Assembly: GCA_901457705.2 (NCBI GenBank)
Contig: LR590083.2
Location: 4,030,597-4,094,596, forward strand
DNA from: Beijerinckiaceae bacterium RH AL1
GTDB lineage: Bacteria; Pseudomonadota; Alphaproteobacteria; Rhizobiales; Beijerinckiaceae
Direction: 5' to 3'
DNA: 64,000 nucleotides
Part shown: positions 29,791-39,121 of the stretch, in pieces
How positions within the stretch are numbered: the first letter of the stretch is position 1
Layout of the letters: each line of letters opens with the position of its first letter
Translations under genes and position numbers: made by a program
Notes under the pieces: model-generated
Seen by the model: the letters and a program-made list of their open reading frames with translations, nothing else
Database searches by the model: none
Told to the model about the DNA's origin: nothing

Positions 29791-30789
29791 ATGACGCCGC
29801 TCGTCGCCGTGAGCGGCGTGACCCGCACCTTCCCGGCGCGCCGCGGCGCGACGCCGGTCACCGCGCTCGACGACGTCACGCTCGACATTCCCGCCAACGC
29901 CTTCGTCACGCTGCTCGGCCCCTCGGGCTGCGGCAAGACCACGCTGCTGCGCATGATCGCCGGCTTCGAGCATCCCGACCGTGGCGACATTGCGCTCGAC
30001 GGCCGCTCGATCCTCGCCGAGCCGCCGAACCGGCGCCCGGTCAACATCGTCTTCCAGTCCTACGCGCTGTTTCCGCACATGAGCGTCGCCGACAACGTCG
30101 GCTTCGGCCTCGCGCGCCAGGGCCGCCCGCGGGCGGTCATCGAGGCGCGCGTGACGGACATACTGGCGCTCGTGCGACTCGAGGACCTCGCCGCGCGCCG
30201 GCCCGCCGAGCTCTCGGGCGGCCAGCAGCAGCGCGTCGCGCTCGCCCGCGCGCTGGCGCCGGCGCCGCGCCTGTTGCTGCTCGACGAGCCGCTGTCGGCG
30301 CTCGACCTGAAGCTCAGGCGCGGCATGCAGGTCGAGCTCAAACGATTGCAGCGGGAGACCGGCATCACCTTCCTGCTCGTGACACACGACCAGGACGAGG
30401 CGCTCGCGATGTCCGACGTGATCGCGGCGATGCAGGCGGGCCGCATCGAGCAGATCGGCGCGCCGGCCGACGTCTGGGGCCGGCCGCGCTCGCGCTTCGT
30501 CGCGGATTTCTTCGGCGCCAACGTGCTCGAGGGCCGCGGCGCCGGGCACGACGCGGCCTATGTCGCGTTGCGGCCGGAGCAGGTGGAAGTGGCGCGTCCC
30601 GGCGGCGAGGGTCGCCGCGGCCGGGTGACGGCGCTCTCCTATCACGGCACGGCCACCGCCTGCGGCGTCGCGCTCGCCGACGGCCTGACGATCGAGGCGC
30701 TGCGCTCCGACCTGCCGCCCGGCCTCGCGCTGCGCGACGAGGTCGCGGTGCGCTGGTCGCGCGACGCGCTCGTGCCGCTGGAAGCGTGA
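29791..30789 (+). CDS. ABC transporter ATP-binding protein, PotA type
   Basis: A 332-residue ATPase with Walker A GPSGCGKT (43-50), signature LSGGQQQR, Walker B LLLLDEP and the H-loop LVTHDQDEA. The C-terminal TOBE region ([11 protein letters not shown]) is typical of the spermidine/putrescine (MOI) group. Its stop overlaps the GTG of the next gene in GTGA. With the two permeases it forms an importer for polyamines or a similar small cation. No substrate-binding protein gene is next to it, so substrate is inferred from subunit type only. Confidence 0.88.
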   Translation: MTPLVAVSGVTRTFPARRGATPVTALDDVTLDIPANAFVTLLGPSGCGKTTLLRMIAGFEHPDRGDIALDGRSILAEPPNRRPVNIVFQSYALFPHMSVADNVGFGLARQGRPRAVIEARVTDILALVRLEDLAARRPAELSGGQQQRVALARALAPAPRLLLLDEPLSALDLKLRRGMQVELKRLQRETGITFLLVTHDQDEALAMSDVIAAMQAGRIEQIGAPADVWGRPRSRFVADFFGANVLEGRGAGHDAAYVALRPEQVEVARPGGEGRRGRVTALSYHGTATACGVALADGLTIEALRSDLPPGLALRDEVAVRWSRDALVPLEA

Positions 30790-31670
30790 GCATGCGCCGC
30801 GACACCACCGCGCTCCTCGCGCTTCCCGCCCTGCTCGTCGTGGTCGTCTTCGGCCTGCTGCCGATGGGCATCGCGCTCTACGACTCGTTCCTCACGTCCG
30901 ACCCTTACGGCGGCGTCGCGAAGCCGTTCACGGCGGCGTCCTACGTCCGCTTTCTCTACGATCGCGACCTCGACGACGCCTTGGTTTTTGATCCCACCTA
31001 TCTGCGCATCTTCGCGCGCTCCGGCGTCGAGGCGCTTCTGACGACGCTCGTCTGCCTGATGATCGGCCTGCCGCTCGCCTGGTACATGGCGACGCGCGGC
31101 CCGACGTTGCGGCGGCTGCTGGTGCTGCTCGTCACCATCCCGTTCTGGACCAACCTGCTCATCCGCATCTACTGCTGGGTGCTGCTGCTGCGCGACGAGG
31201 GACTGGTCAACCAGGCGCTGCAGGCCGCGCATGTCACGTCGCGCCCGATCACCTTCCTCTACTCGGACGGCGCGATCCTGATGGGGCTTGTCTACGCCAA
31301 CCTGCCCTTCATGGCGCTGCCGATCTACGCGGCGCTGGAGAAGCTCGACCCGCGCCTCGTCGAGGCCGGCTACGATCTCTACGCCGGACGCTGGTCGATC
31401 TTCACGCGCATCGTCTGGCCGCTCGCGCGGCCCGGCGTCGCGGCCGGCACGACATTGGTCCTGGTCCCGACCATCGGCGCGTTCCTCGCGCCCGACATCC
31501 TCGGCGGCGGCCGCCACCTGATGATCGGCAGCCTGATCCAGCAGCAGTTCTCGACCGCTCGCGATTGGTCGTTCGGCGCGGCGCTGTCGATGATCCTGAT
31601 GGCGCTGGTGCTCGGCTCGATGACGCTCGGCGCCTGGCGCCGCGCCGGCCGCCAGGGTCTCGTGGCTTGA
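30786..31670 (+). CDS. ABC transporter permease, PotB type
   Basis: A 294-residue inner-membrane permease with about six helices. The ATPase-contact loop ([21 protein letters not shown]) and [19 protein letters not shown] are hallmarks of the PotB/PotH group. GTG 30786 overlaps the stop of the ATPase gene; ATG 30792 two codons on would serve as well. The downstream permease starts about 6 bp after its stop. Confidence 0.88.
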   Translation: MSMRRDTTALLALPALLVVVVFGLLPMGIALYDSFLTSDPYGGVAKPFTAASYVRFLYDRDLDDALVFDPTYLRIFARSGVEALLTTLVCLMIGLPLAWYMATRGPTLRRLLVLLVTIPFWTNLLIRIYCWVLLLRDEGLVNQALQAAHVTSRPITFLYSDGAILMGLVYANLPFMALPIYAALEKLDPRLVEAGYDLYAGRWSIFTRIVWPLARPGVAAGTTLVLVPTIGAFLAPDILGGGRHLMIGSLIQQQFSTARDWSFGAALSMILMALVLGSMTLGAWRRAGRQGLVA

Positions 31671-31675
31671 GCCCC

Positions 31676-32467
31676 GTGCGCGCCAAAGCCTTCGACTGGC
31701 GGCGGATGCCGGAGCTGCGTGTTCTGAGCGTCGCCGCGCTGGTGTTCCTCTATGCGCCGCTCGTCGTGCTCGTCGTGCTCTCGTTCAATTCGAACCGGCT
31801 CGCGCTGATCTGGGGCGGCGCGTCGGTGCGCTGGTTCGGCAAGGCGCTCGGCAACGACGACTTGCGCCGCGCCGCCGTCAACAGCCTGATCGTCGCCGGG
31901 ATCGCGACGCCGGTGTCGACGCTGCTCGCCGTTCCCGCCGCGCTCGGCTTCGAGCGGGCGAGGATCTTCCCCGGCCGCGCGGTGGGCGAAGGGCTCGTCG
32001 CGCTGCCGCTCGTCGCGCCCGAGATCGTCACGGCGATCGCGACGCTCGTCTTCTTCAAGGCGATCGGGCTCGAGGCGGGGCTCGGCAACGTCGTGCTCGC
32101 CCACATCGTGTTCTGCATCCCGTTCGCGCTGCTGCCGATCCGCGCGCGCTTGCGCGAGATGCCGCGCGACGTCGAGGATGCCGCGCGCGACCTCTACGCC
32201 AGCCCCGGGCAGGTGTTTGCGCGCGTCACGCTGCCGCTGCTGATGCCGGCGATCGTCGCCGGCGCGACGCTCGCGTTCGTGGTGTCGCTCGACGATTTCC
32301 TCATCACCCTGATGGTCGCACCCGCCGGCGCCACCACCCTGCCCGTCTACATCTACGGCATGCTGCGGCTCGGCGTGACGCCGGAGGCCAACGCCGCCGC
32401 GACCATGCTGCTCGCCGCCTCGGTAGCGGCGATCACGCTGGCGTGGGTCGCGGCGCGCCGCGAGTAG
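31676..32467 (+). CDS. ABC transporter permease, PotC type
   Basis: A 263-residue permease with PotC features: FLYAPLVVLVVLSFNSN at the start, VPAALGFER, the loop EDAARDLYASPGQVFARVTLPLL and SLDDFLITLMVA near the end. GTG 31676 is chosen; a TTG at 31667 overlapping the previous stop is an alternative. A palindromic repeat of the CGTCATTGCGAGC family starts 5 bp after the stop and may end the transcript. Confidence 0.88.
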   Translation: MRAKAFDWRRMPELRVLSVAALVFLYAPLVVLVVLSFNSNRLALIWGGASVRWFGKALGNDDLRRAAVNSLIVAGIATPVSTLLAVPAALGFERARIFPGRAVGEGLVALPLVAPEIVTAIATLVFFKAIGLEAGLGNVVLAHIVFCIPFALLPIRARLREMPRDVEDAARDLYASPGQVFARVTLPLLMPAIVAGATLAFVVSLDDFLITLMVAPAGATTLPVYIYGMLRLGVTPEANAAATMLLAASVAAITLAWVAARRE

Positions 32468-32471
32468 GCGC

Positions 32472-32594
32472 CGTCATTGCGAGCGCAGGTGCCGTCATTG
32501 CGAGCGAAGCGAAGCAACCCAGGGGTGGAAGCAGGAAACCTCGCAGCTTCGAGCCCTGCAACCCCTGGGTTGCTTCGCTGCGCTCGCAATGACG
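32472..32594. repeat. Palindromic dispersed repeat (CGTCATTGCGAGC family), second copy
   Basis: CGTCATTGCGAGC occurs twice at the left end (32472 and 32492) and GCTCGCAATGACG closes the right end. Inner arms GAAGCAACCCAGGGG / CCCCTGGGTTGCTTC pair well. It fills the gap between the potC-like gene and the convergent extensin-family gene and can form one large hairpin. Confidence 0.85.
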
Positions 32595-32613
32595 GAGCTT
32601 TGCAATAACGGAG

Positions 32614-33585
32614 CTACCGCCTGATCGAGGACGTGGTCGCGTCCCAGTCGCCCGGGCCGCCGCCCTCGGGCGCGAAGGCGCCGTCATCGCGATAGCTGCC
32701 GCCGCGCGACGAGCCCGCATAGGCGGTGGCGCGGCGAGGCGGCAGGCCCTCGCCGCCATAGGCCGGCGGTGCCGACATGGCGAGGCCGCGCTCGCTGTAG
32801 CCGCCCGACGGCACGCCGGCGCCGGCGACGTCCTGGTCCTCCTCGACGGGCGGCGCTTCGGGCAGGCCGTCGGGGGCGGGCGCGGGGCGGCTCTCCTGCG
32901 GCACCGGCTTGCAGTAGTGCTTGCGGCCGCCGCGCCCGCTGCCGTGCATCGCGAGATCGACGTGGATGTGGTTGTAGTGGAAGATGTTGTAGCCGGGCCC
33001 CAGCACCGTCGTGAACGAGCTGCAGGCGCCGGCGTGCACGTCGCGCAGAAAGGCCTGGGCCTGCTCGTCGCCCTGAGTCCAGTCGTGAACGACGGTGATG
33101 CGGCGCCCGTCGGCAAGGCGGAAGCCGGCGATGTCGATCGCGTTGCCGAAGGCGTGCTCCGAGATGTGGCCGCCGGCCTGCCCGTTCATGGCGCGGCAGG
33201 AGTACGAGCCCATCGTGTCGATCTGCACCACCGGCTGGCCGAAGCGCGTCTGCGCGTCGGGCTGGACGACGTCGGAGATCCAGGTGTTGAGCGCCGCGAT
33301 CATCGGGCAGTCGAGCGTCGCGACGGAATCGAGCTGCACCCGATCGTCGGAGAGCGCGCCGACCATGTAGGGCTGCGTCAGGCCGCAGATGCCCGGGCCG
33401 TCGATGGAGCTGCCGCGCGGCGCGATGAAGCGCGAGGTGTGCACCAGCCCCTGCGCGATGCAGGCCTCTTCCGCCTGCTGCCGCCACGCCGGGCGGCGCG
33501 CCTGCTCGAAGCCGCTCTGGCCGCAGCCGGCCAGCAGGAGGGCGAGGGCCGCCAGGGCGGCGAAGGGCAATGCGCGACGTGCCAT
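32614..33585 (-). CDS. Extensin-family lipoprotein, probable peptidoglycan-active metallopeptidase fold
   Basis: A 323-residue protein with a lipoprotein signal (LLLAGC, lipidated C21). The extensin-like C-terminal domain of proteobacteria follows. H144 and D151 (HISEHAFGNAIDIAGF) and H206/H208 (HYNHIHVDL) are spaced like the zinc ligands of M15/VanY-type carboxypeptidases, so a role in peptidoglycan trimming is inferred. The last 90 residues are low-complexity (Pro, Gly, Ser). It is transcribed toward the repeat at 32472. Confidence 0.85.
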   Translation of the reverse strand: MARRALPFAALAALALLLAGCGQSGFEQARRPAWRQQAEEACIAQGLVHTSRFIAPRGSSIDGPGICGLTQPYMVGALSDDRVQLDSVATLDCPMIAALNTWISDVVQPDAQTRFGQPVVQIDTMGSYSCRAMNGQAGGHISEHAFGNAIDIAGFRLADGRRITVVHDWTQGDEQAQAFLRDVHAGACSSFTTVLGPGYNIFHYNHIHVDLAMHGSGRGGRKHYCKPVPQESRPAPAPDGLPEAPPVEEDQDVAGAGVPSGGYSERGLAMSAPPAYGGEGLPPRRATAYAGSSRGGSYRDDGAFAPEGGGPGDWDATTSSIRR

Positions 33586-33731
33586 GCAACGGACCGTGCA
33601 CGCCGCCGCTTAAGCCGCATTTAAGCAGCGCGCTTAACGCGCGGTAAACCGTGCGCGCGGATGCGCGCCGGGCGTGGCTTTCGCGCCGACGTCAGCGTCT
33701 ACGTTTCGAAGGGTAAGCGCATCTGGATCGA

Positions 33732-33755
33732 CGCCCACGACTGATGTCGTGGGCG
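33732..33755 (-). terminator. Stem-loop after infC
   Basis: CGCCCACGAC and GTCGTGGGCG form a perfect 10-bp stem with loop TGAT, 12 bp beyond the infC stop. There is no strong U-run, so termination may depend on Rho or on pausing. Confidence 0.6.
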
Positions 33756-33766
33756 GACCGTTCGTA

Positions 33767-34306
33767 TCAACGTGGCGCCAGGACCATCACCATCTGGCGG
33801 CCTTCCATCGAAGGCTGCGCCTCGACCTTCGCCAACGTCTCGGTCTCGGCCTTGACGCGCTCGAGCAGGCGGAAACCGATGTCCTGGTGCGCCATCTCGC
33901 GACCGCGGAAGCGCAGCGTCACCTTCACCTTGTCGCCTTCTTCGAAGAAGCGACGCACGGCCTTCATCTTCGTATCGTAGTCGTGCTCGTCGATGCCCGG
34001 GCGCAGCTTGATCTCCTTGATCTCCACCGTCTTCTGGCGGCGGCGCTGCTCGGCGGTCTTCTTCTGCTCGAGGAAGCGGAACTTGCCGTAGTCCATGATC
34101 TTGCAGACGGGCGGGCTGGCGTTCGGCACGATCTCGACGAGGTCGAGAGCGGCATCCTCCGCGATCTGCAGCGCGACCAGCGTGTCGGTGACGCCGCGAT
34201 TGGTACCCTCGGCATCGATGAGCTGGACCTCGCGAACGCGTATCTCCTTGTTGGTGCGCGGCCCGTCCTTCTGCGGGGTCGGCGGAGCTTTCATAGGGCG
34301 GCGAAT
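33767..34306 (-). CDS. infC: Translation initiation factor IF-3
   Basis: IF-3 keeps 30S subunits free and checks start codons. [16 protein letters not shown] at the N-domain, then [31 protein letters not shown] and the C-domain [18 protein letters not shown] are family signatures. An ATG exists at 34294, but the better start is the ATT at 34306: AGGAG lies 7 bases before it, while the ATG would be 19 away, and it restores the conserved I-R-R-P before MKAPP, giving 179 residues. An AUU start is the classic autoregulated infC start. rpmI and rplT do not follow here. Confidence 0.95.
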   Translation of the reverse strand: MRRPMKAPPTPQKDGPRTNKEIRVREVQLIDAEGTNRGVTDTLVALQIAEDAALDLVEIVPNASPPVCKIMDYGKFRFLEQKKTAEQRRRQKTVEIKEIKLRPGIDEHDYDTKMKAVRRFFEEGDKVKVTLRFRGREMAHQDIGFRLLERVKAETETLAKVEAQPSMEGRQMVMVLAPR

Positions 34307-34493
34307 GGGCGGTCTCCTGATGTTGTTGATCGATCCGGGCGTCTTGCCGAAAGCAATTCAGCGGCACAAACCCCGAACCATCTTAAAAGATCGGTTCTAG
34401 ACGCCGTAAAGTCAACAAACCGGGGACGCTGCTTTCGTCGTGGATGCGCCCTATGGCGCCTGCGCCACGTTCGGGCTGGGCTATTCGAGCGTC

Positions 34494-35714
34494 CTATTCC
34501 TGCGTCGCCTTGCGCGCGAGCACGGCGGCATAGGCATCGAGCGTCTCGCGCGCCATGCGCTCGATCGAAAAATGCGCCTCGACGTGGCGGCGTGCCCGCA
34601 GCGCCAGCGCATCGCGGCTGCTGGCGCCGAGCGCCAGCGCTTCGCCGATCGCGTCGGCGAGCAGGCCGGGATCGCTCGGCGAGACGCGCCAGCCGGTGCG
34701 ACGGCTCGCCTCGATGTCGGGGGGCGCCAGCACCGTCTCCGGCACCGCGCCGAGATCGGAGACGACGACCGGCGTGCCGACCGCCTGCGCCTCGACGGAG
34801 ATGCGGCCGAAGCTCTCCGGCTCGATCGACGGCACGACGACGACCGCCGCCGCGAGCAGCGCCGCCGGCATGTCGGCGCAGGTCTTCGCCGTGCGCACGA
34901 TCGCGCCGAGGCCCGAGGCGGTGATCGCCTGCTCGACCTCGCGCGCCGCGCCGCCCTTGCCCTCGCCGAGGAAGACGAGCCGCAGGTCGTGCGCGCCCAT
35001 GTCGATGAGCAGCCTCGTCGCGTCCAAGAGCACCTTGTGGCCCTTCCAGATGCTCGGCCGCGCGGCGAGCAGGAGGATGCGCTCGTCGGCGGCGATCTTC
35101 CAGGCCTGGCGCAGCGCCTGCACGCGCGCGGGCGCGATCGCTTGCCCCGCGAAGGGCTTGAGGTCGACGCCGGGCCGCACCATCGCAATGCGGCCGGCGG
35201 CGCCGGGATAAAGGCTCGCGACGGTCGCCGCCGCGTAGTTCGAGCCGACGATGACGAGGTCGCCCTTCGCCATCACCGAATCGTATTGGTGGCGCACCAC
35301 GGTGCGGCCGGCGGCGAGATGGCTCAGGCTGGTGACGAGGGGCACGCGCGTGTTGCGCACCGCGCCGAGCGCCATCCAGGCGCCGGGCCGCGAGCGGGCA
35401 TGGATGAGGTCGATTTTTTCTCGCGCGATCAGCGCGCGCAGGCGACGCACGGCGAGCGCCATGACGATCGGGTTCTTGGCGCGCGTCGGGAAGTCGAGCC
35501 AGACGCCGCCGCGGGCCTGCAGCTCGCTCACCAGCGGCCCGGGCGGCGCGGCGATCAGCGGGCGGGCGTTCGAGCCGGCGAGCGCGCCGGCGACGTCGAG
35601 CGCCGGGCCGTCCGCCTCGACGGACTCGAGCGCGGGCACGAGCTGCAGCACCGTGCGGCCGGCGAGCGCATGCGTTCCGCGGCGGCTCAGGGTAAAGGCG
35701 AAGTCCTCGCTCAT
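34494..35714 (-). CDS. GT4-family glycosyltransferase
   Basis: A 406-residue GT-B retaining glycosyltransferase. The acceptor-side half contains HARSRPGAW; the donor half has LLAARPSIWKGHKVLLDA and EPESFGRISVEAQAVGTPVV, whose E-x7-E pair marks GT4 enzymes. The sugar and acceptor are unknown; envelope polysaccharide or lipid is likely. Start ATG 35714. It stands alone between infC and a divergent hydrolase gene. Confidence 0.87.
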   Translation of the reverse strand: MSEDFAFTLSRRGTHALAGRTVLQLVPALESVEADGPALDVAGALAGSNARPLIAAPPGPLVSELQARGGVWLDFPTRAKNPIVMALAVRRLRALIAREKIDLIHARSRPGAWMALGAVRNTRVPLVTSLSHLAAGRTVVRHQYDSVMAKGDLVIVGSNYAAATVASLYPGAAGRIAMVRPGVDLKPFAGQAIAPARVQALRQAWKIAADERILLLAARPSIWKGHKVLLDATRLLIDMGAHDLRLVFLGEGKGGAAREVEQAITASGLGAIVRTAKTCADMPAALLAAAVVVVPSIEPESFGRISVEAQAVGTPVVVSDLGAVPETVLAPPDIEASRRTGWRVSPSDPGLLADAIGEALALGASSRDALALRARRHVEAHFSIERMARETLDAYAAVLARKATQE

Positions 35715-35803
35715 CTCAGATCCGTTCCGGGGTGGGCGGTGATCGCGACGACGACTTCTGCGAAGACAGCGGGCAGAGCGCAGACAAGGCGGGACGCATC
35801 GAC

Positions 35804-36586
35804 ATGGCCGAGCCTAGGGATTCACGGTTAACGCATCCGGAACGGCTGAGGGTCGGATCGGCTCCCCAGCGCGATATCGCCTACCGCCGCCGCGCCGGAA
35901 GCGGTCCCGGCGTCGTCTGGCTCGGCGGCTTCCGTTCCGATATGCTGGCGACCAAGGCCGAGGCGCTCGACGCCTGGGCGCGCGACGCCGGCCGTGCGTA
36001 CCTGCGCTTCGACTATTCCGGCCATGGCGAGTCCGGCGGCCGCTTCGAGGACGGCACGATCTCGATCTGGCTCGAGGACGCACTCGCGGCGATCGGCGCG
36101 GCATCCGATGGGCCGCAGATCCTCGTCGGCTCGTCGATGGGCGGCTGGCTGGCGCTGCTCGCGGCGCGCCGGTTCGCGGCCGAGGGGCGGCCGCCGGCCG
36201 GGCTCGTGCTCATCGCGCCGGCGACCGACTTCACGCAGGCGCTGATGTGGCCCGAGCTCGGACCCGAGGGGCAGCGGGCAATCGAGACCACCGGCGTCTA
36301 CCTGCGGCCTTCCGAATATTCGCCGGAGCCTGTGCCGATCACCCGCGCGCTGATCGAGGACGGCCGCCGGCATCTCCTGCTCGGCGGCGCGATCCGCACG
36401 CACGCGCCCGTCCACATCCTGCAGGGCATGCGCGATCCCGACGTGCCGTGGCGCCACGCGATGGTGCTGACCGAGCATCTCGCCGAGGACCCGGTGGTGG
36501 TCACGCTGATCAAGGACGGCGACCATCGCCTGTCGCGGCCGCAGGATCTCGAGAGGCTCGTCGCCGCCGTCGCAGGGATCGCATAG
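35804..36586 (+). CDS. Alpha/beta hydrolase
   Basis: A 260-residue serine hydrolase. The nucleophile elbow is GSSMGG (S111), the acid is D211 or D213 (MRDPDVPW) and the histidine is H241 (DGDHRLS). The opening strand-turn FDYSGHGESGG (69-79) belongs to the cytosolic thioesterase/peptidase-like branch, and no signal peptide is present. Start ATG 35804 is chosen over an upstream extension without similarity. Substrate unknown. Confidence 0.82.
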   Translation: MAEPRDSRLTHPERLRVGSAPQRDIAYRRRAGSGPGVVWLGGFRSDMLATKAEALDAWARDAGRAYLRFDYSGHGESGGRFEDGTISIWLEDALAAIGAASDGPQILVGSSMGGWLALLAARRFAAEGRPPAGLVLIAPATDFTQALMWPELGPEGQRAIETTGVYLRPSEYSPEPVPITRALIEDGRRHLLLGGAIRTHAPVHILQGMRDPDVPWRHAMVLTEHLAEDPVVVTLIKDGDHRLSRPQDLERLVAAVAGIA

Positions 36587-36647
36587 GGCCGTCGGCGCTT
36601 ATGCGTTTCCAGTACGCGCCGGCGGTCGGCGGGACGTGGAGGCGGCA

Positions 36648-37328
36648 ATGCGATTGATCGGTCTGGTTCTCGGCGCGGCGCTTGCGATCCCGTCGGCCGG
36701 GCTCGTCGGCCCGGCGGCTGCGCAGCCCGCGCCTGCGCCGGCGGCCTCCCCCTCGGCGCCGCCGGCGGCCCCGCTGACGGTCACGCCGCAGGACCCCGAG
36801 ATGGTCGCGCGGCGCATGGCGCGGCGGGCGGCACGCGTCGACCGGGACATCGAGACGCTGCGCGCCGGCCTGCAGCTCACCCCCGCCCAGGCGGCCCTTT
36901 GGCCGCCCGTCGCCGAGGCGATCCATGGCGTCGATACGGCGCGCGGCTTCCGCTTCAAGCAGACGATGGAAAACGCGCCGAGCCAGGTCGACGGGCTGAA
37001 GATGCAGGGCGACCACATGGCCGCGATGGGCGCGGCGATCGCCAGGCTCGCCGACGCGACGAAGCCGCTGGTCGCGAGCCTCACGCCCGACCAGAAGAGC
37101 CGCATCCCCTCGCTGCTGCAGGGCGTGCGCCTGCCCAAGGTGATGGGCCGCGCGCTCGACGTGCCGAAGGACACCAGCGCCCCGTCCTGGGGCATCGGCG
37201 ACGAGGCGCCGGCGGGCGGCGCCGGCACGCCCGCGCAGGGCACCGCGGCGCAGCCGATACCCGCGCCCGCAGCCGCGCCCCCGGCCGGCACGGCGAACGC
37301 GCCGAAGCCGGACGCCGACGAGGAGTAG
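36648..37328 (+). CDS. Spy/CpxP-like periplasmic LTxxQ-motif protein
   Basis: A 226-residue exported protein with a signal peptide (about 1-25). Two LTxxQ motifs (QLTPAQAALW and SLTPDQKSR) with helical segments between them mark the Spy/CpxP/CnrX-type group, which includes periplasmic chaperones and metal sensors. Long Pro/Ala-rich stretches flank the domain on both sides. ATG 36648 with GGAGG upstream is preferred over GTG 36636. No partner regulator is adjacent. Confidence 0.78.
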   Translation: MRLIGLVLGAALAIPSAGLVGPAAAQPAPAPAASPSAPPAAPLTVTPQDPEMVARRMARRAARVDRDIETLRAGLQLTPAQAALWPPVAEAIHGVDTARGFRFKQTMENAPSQVDGLKMQGDHMAAMGAAIARLADATKPLVASLTPDQKSRIPSLLQGVRLPKVMGRALDVPKDTSAPSWGIGDEAPAGGAGTPAQGTAAQPIPAPAAAPPAGTANAPKPDADEE

Positions 37329-37363
37329 CCGCGCGATCCTCTCCGCCCGGCGGAGGGACGGCC

Positions 37364-37837
37364 TCAGTCCCAGCGGGCGGCGGCCTCGTCGTCGCTCGCC
37401 TTGGCGGCGACCCAGTCGCCCGCGTTGCCGTCGACGCGGTGCTCCTTCTTCCAGAAGGGCGCGCTGGCCTTCAAGTAATCCATCAGGAAGCTCGCGGCCT
37501 CGAAGGCGGCGGCGCGGTGGCGGCTGGCGGTGACGACGAGGACGATCTGCGCGCTTGGAGCCATGCGGCCGTGGCGATGGATTACGCGGACGCCTGCGAG
37601 CGGCCAGCGCGCCTCGGCCTCGGCGACGACGCGGGCGATCTCGGCCTCGGCCATGCCGGGATAGTGCTCGATCTCGAGCGCCGCCAGCGTGCCGGCCTCG
37701 TCGCGGCAGAGCCCGCTGAAGGTGACGACCGCGCCGATGTCGGTCCGACCCTCGGTCAGCGCAGCGATCTCGGCCTCGACGCTGAAGGCCTCGGCCTGCA
37801 CGCGCACGCTCGACTTCGGCATCAGGCTCGGCGGCAT
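37364..37837 (-). CDS. moaE: MoaE, molybdopterin synthase catalytic subunit
   Basis: A 157-residue large subunit of MPT synthase, which adds two sulfurs to precursor Z. GAVVTFSGLCRDEA, LEIEHYPGMAEAEI, VIHRHGRMAPSAQIVLV and APFWKKE (active-site lysines) are the MoaE blocks. It lies 5 bp downstream of moaD. Start 37837; ATG 37822 is an alternative. Confidence 0.95.
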   Translation of the reverse strand: MPPSLMPKSSVRVQAEAFSVEAEIAALTEGRTDIGAVVTFSGLCRDEAGTLAALEIEHYPGMAEAEIARVVAEAEARWPLAGVRVIHRHGRMAPSAQIVLVVTASRHRAAAFEAASFLMDYLKASAPFWKKEHRVDGNAGDWVAAKASDDEAAARWD

Positions 37838-37842
37838 GCGGC

Positions 37843-38094
37843 TCAGCCGCCGGTCATCGGCGGAAAGAAGGCGATCTCGCGCGCCCCGGCGATCGCGGCG
37901 TCGTGCTTGACGTGGCCGCGGTCGATCGCGGTGCGGATCGTCGCGGGCTCGGCGAACGCCGCGTGGTAGCCCTCGCCGCGCGCCTTCAGCCAGGCGATGA
38001 GATCGGCGACGGTGGCGACGTCGGCGGGCGGGGTCAGCGTCTCCTCGCCCTTGCCGATGCGCTCGCGCACCCAGGCGAAATAGACGGCCTTCAT
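37843..38094 (-). CDS. moaD: MoaD, molybdopterin synthase sulfur-carrier subunit
   Basis: An 83-residue ubiquitin-fold protein ending PPMTGG; the terminal Gly-Gly is adenylated and thiocarboxylated. MKAVYFAWVRERIGKGEE is a normal MoaD start. Its ATG overlaps the pgsA stop in ATGA; an apparent longer frame is only an extension through pgsA. moaE follows. Confidence 0.94.
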   Translation of the reverse strand: MKAVYFAWVRERIGKGEETLTPPADVATVADLIAWLKARGEGYHAAFAEPATIRTAIDRGHVKHDAAIAGAREIAFFPPMTGG

Positions 38095-38693
38095 GCTTCC
38101 ATGTCCAGGATGTGCCGGATGCCCGAGGTCAGGTAGTCCCATCCCGTATAGATGGTGAGCAGCGCCGCGATCCAAAGCAGCGTGATGCCGATGCCGGTAT
38201 TGTGCGGCAGCACCTTGTCGCCGGCCGGCCCGCAGATGAGGAAGCCCAGCGCGAGGAGCTGCGCCGTCGTCTTCCACTTGGCGACCTTGCTGACCGGCAT
38301 GGAGACCTCGAGGCCGGCCAGGAACTCGCGCAGGCCGGAGACGAGCAGCTCGCGACAGAGGATGACGATCGCCGCGATGACGGTGATGCCGGTGAGCGTA
38401 TGGTCGCTCACCAGCATGAACAGCACGGCGGCGACGAGCAGCTTGTCGGCGATCGGATCGAGCATGCGGCCGAGCGCCGACTGCTGCGACCAGGCCCTCG
38501 CCAGGTAGCCGTCGAAGAAGTCGGTGACGGCGGCGGCGGCGTAGAGCCCGAAGGCCGTCCAGCGCATCGCGTCGACCTCAGGCCAGTACATGCACCCGAC
38601 GACGAGGGGCACCGCGACGATCCTGCCGTATGTCAGCAGGTTCGGCAGGCTCCAACGGTGGGCTGCGCCGCCGGATGTGATCGTCATCGCCAT
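38091..38693 (-). CDS. pgsA: PgsA, CDP-diacylglycerol-glycerol-3-phosphate phosphatidyltransferase
   Basis: A 200-residue membrane enzyme that commits CDP-diacylglycerol to phosphatidylglycerol. The CDP-alcohol transferase signature is complete: D61-G62-x2-A65-R66-x8-G75-x3-D79-x3-D83. The opening SLPNLLTYGRIVAVPLVV is typical for PgsA. It heads the pgsA-moaD-moaE operon, an order common in alphaproteobacteria (there usually after uvrC, which is not seen here). Confidence 0.95.
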   Translation of the reverse strand: MAMTITSGGAAHRWSLPNLLTYGRIVAVPLVVGCMYWPEVDAMRWTAFGLYAAAAVTDFFDGYLARAWSQQSALGRMLDPIADKLLVAAVLFMLVSDHTLTGITVIAAIVILCRELLVSGLREFLAGLEVSMPVSKVAKWKTTAQLLALGFLICGPAGDKVLPHNTGIGITLLWIAALLTIYTGWDYLTSGIRHILDMEA

Positions 38694-38759
38694 GCAGCGC
38701 TAGAGACACAGCACTCTTGGCAACGTCAAGGCGGTCTGGAGGAGGGCATCGCCGCCGCT

Positions 38760-39065
38760 TCAGCGCGACGGCGCCGGCTCCGCCGCGGCGAGCAGATCGT
38801 AGCCGACGTCTTCCGCGGGACAGGCCTCCGGCGCAGGCCGCGACTCGGCCGTCCGGAGCAGGCGCCTGCGTACGGGGCCTGTGCGATCGTCGCGCGCGTA
38901 ATCAAGAGCGTAAGAGCCGCCGGAGAGCTCGCAGTCCGGCGCCGCGGCGGCGGGTGCCTTTCTTTGAGGCGGTGCGGGGCGCCGCGGGTCGGCGAAGGCG
39001 CCGGCGGAGGTCAGGAGAGGCGTGACGGCGAGCAGGACCACCAATCTGGACATGAAGCTGGACAT
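38760..39065 (-). CDS. Hypothetical exported protein
   Basis: A 101-residue protein starting MSSFMSRLVVLLAVTPLLTSAGAFA, a good signal peptide, followed by a Pro/Ala/Arg-rich linker and two cysteines. I recognise no family. The start at 39065 is chosen because the signal peptide begins there; the frame is open further upstream only as a shadow of mntH. Coding status is moderately likely. Confidence 0.45.
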   Translation of the reverse strand: MSSFMSRLVVLLAVTPLLTSAGAFADPRRPAPPQRKAPAAAAPDCELSGGSYALDYARDDRTGPVRRRLLRTAESRPAPEACPAEDVGYDLLAAAEPAPSR

Positions 39066-39121
39066 GGGACGAACTCCGTCGCGGGGGAACGCGAAGCTCA
39101 AAGCGAAGGACGCGGCGATCG

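Noticed and set aside
37843-38277. 144-codon version of moaD
   Set aside because: The first 61 codons lie in pgsA read in another frame; only the last 83 match MoaD and they have their own ATG.
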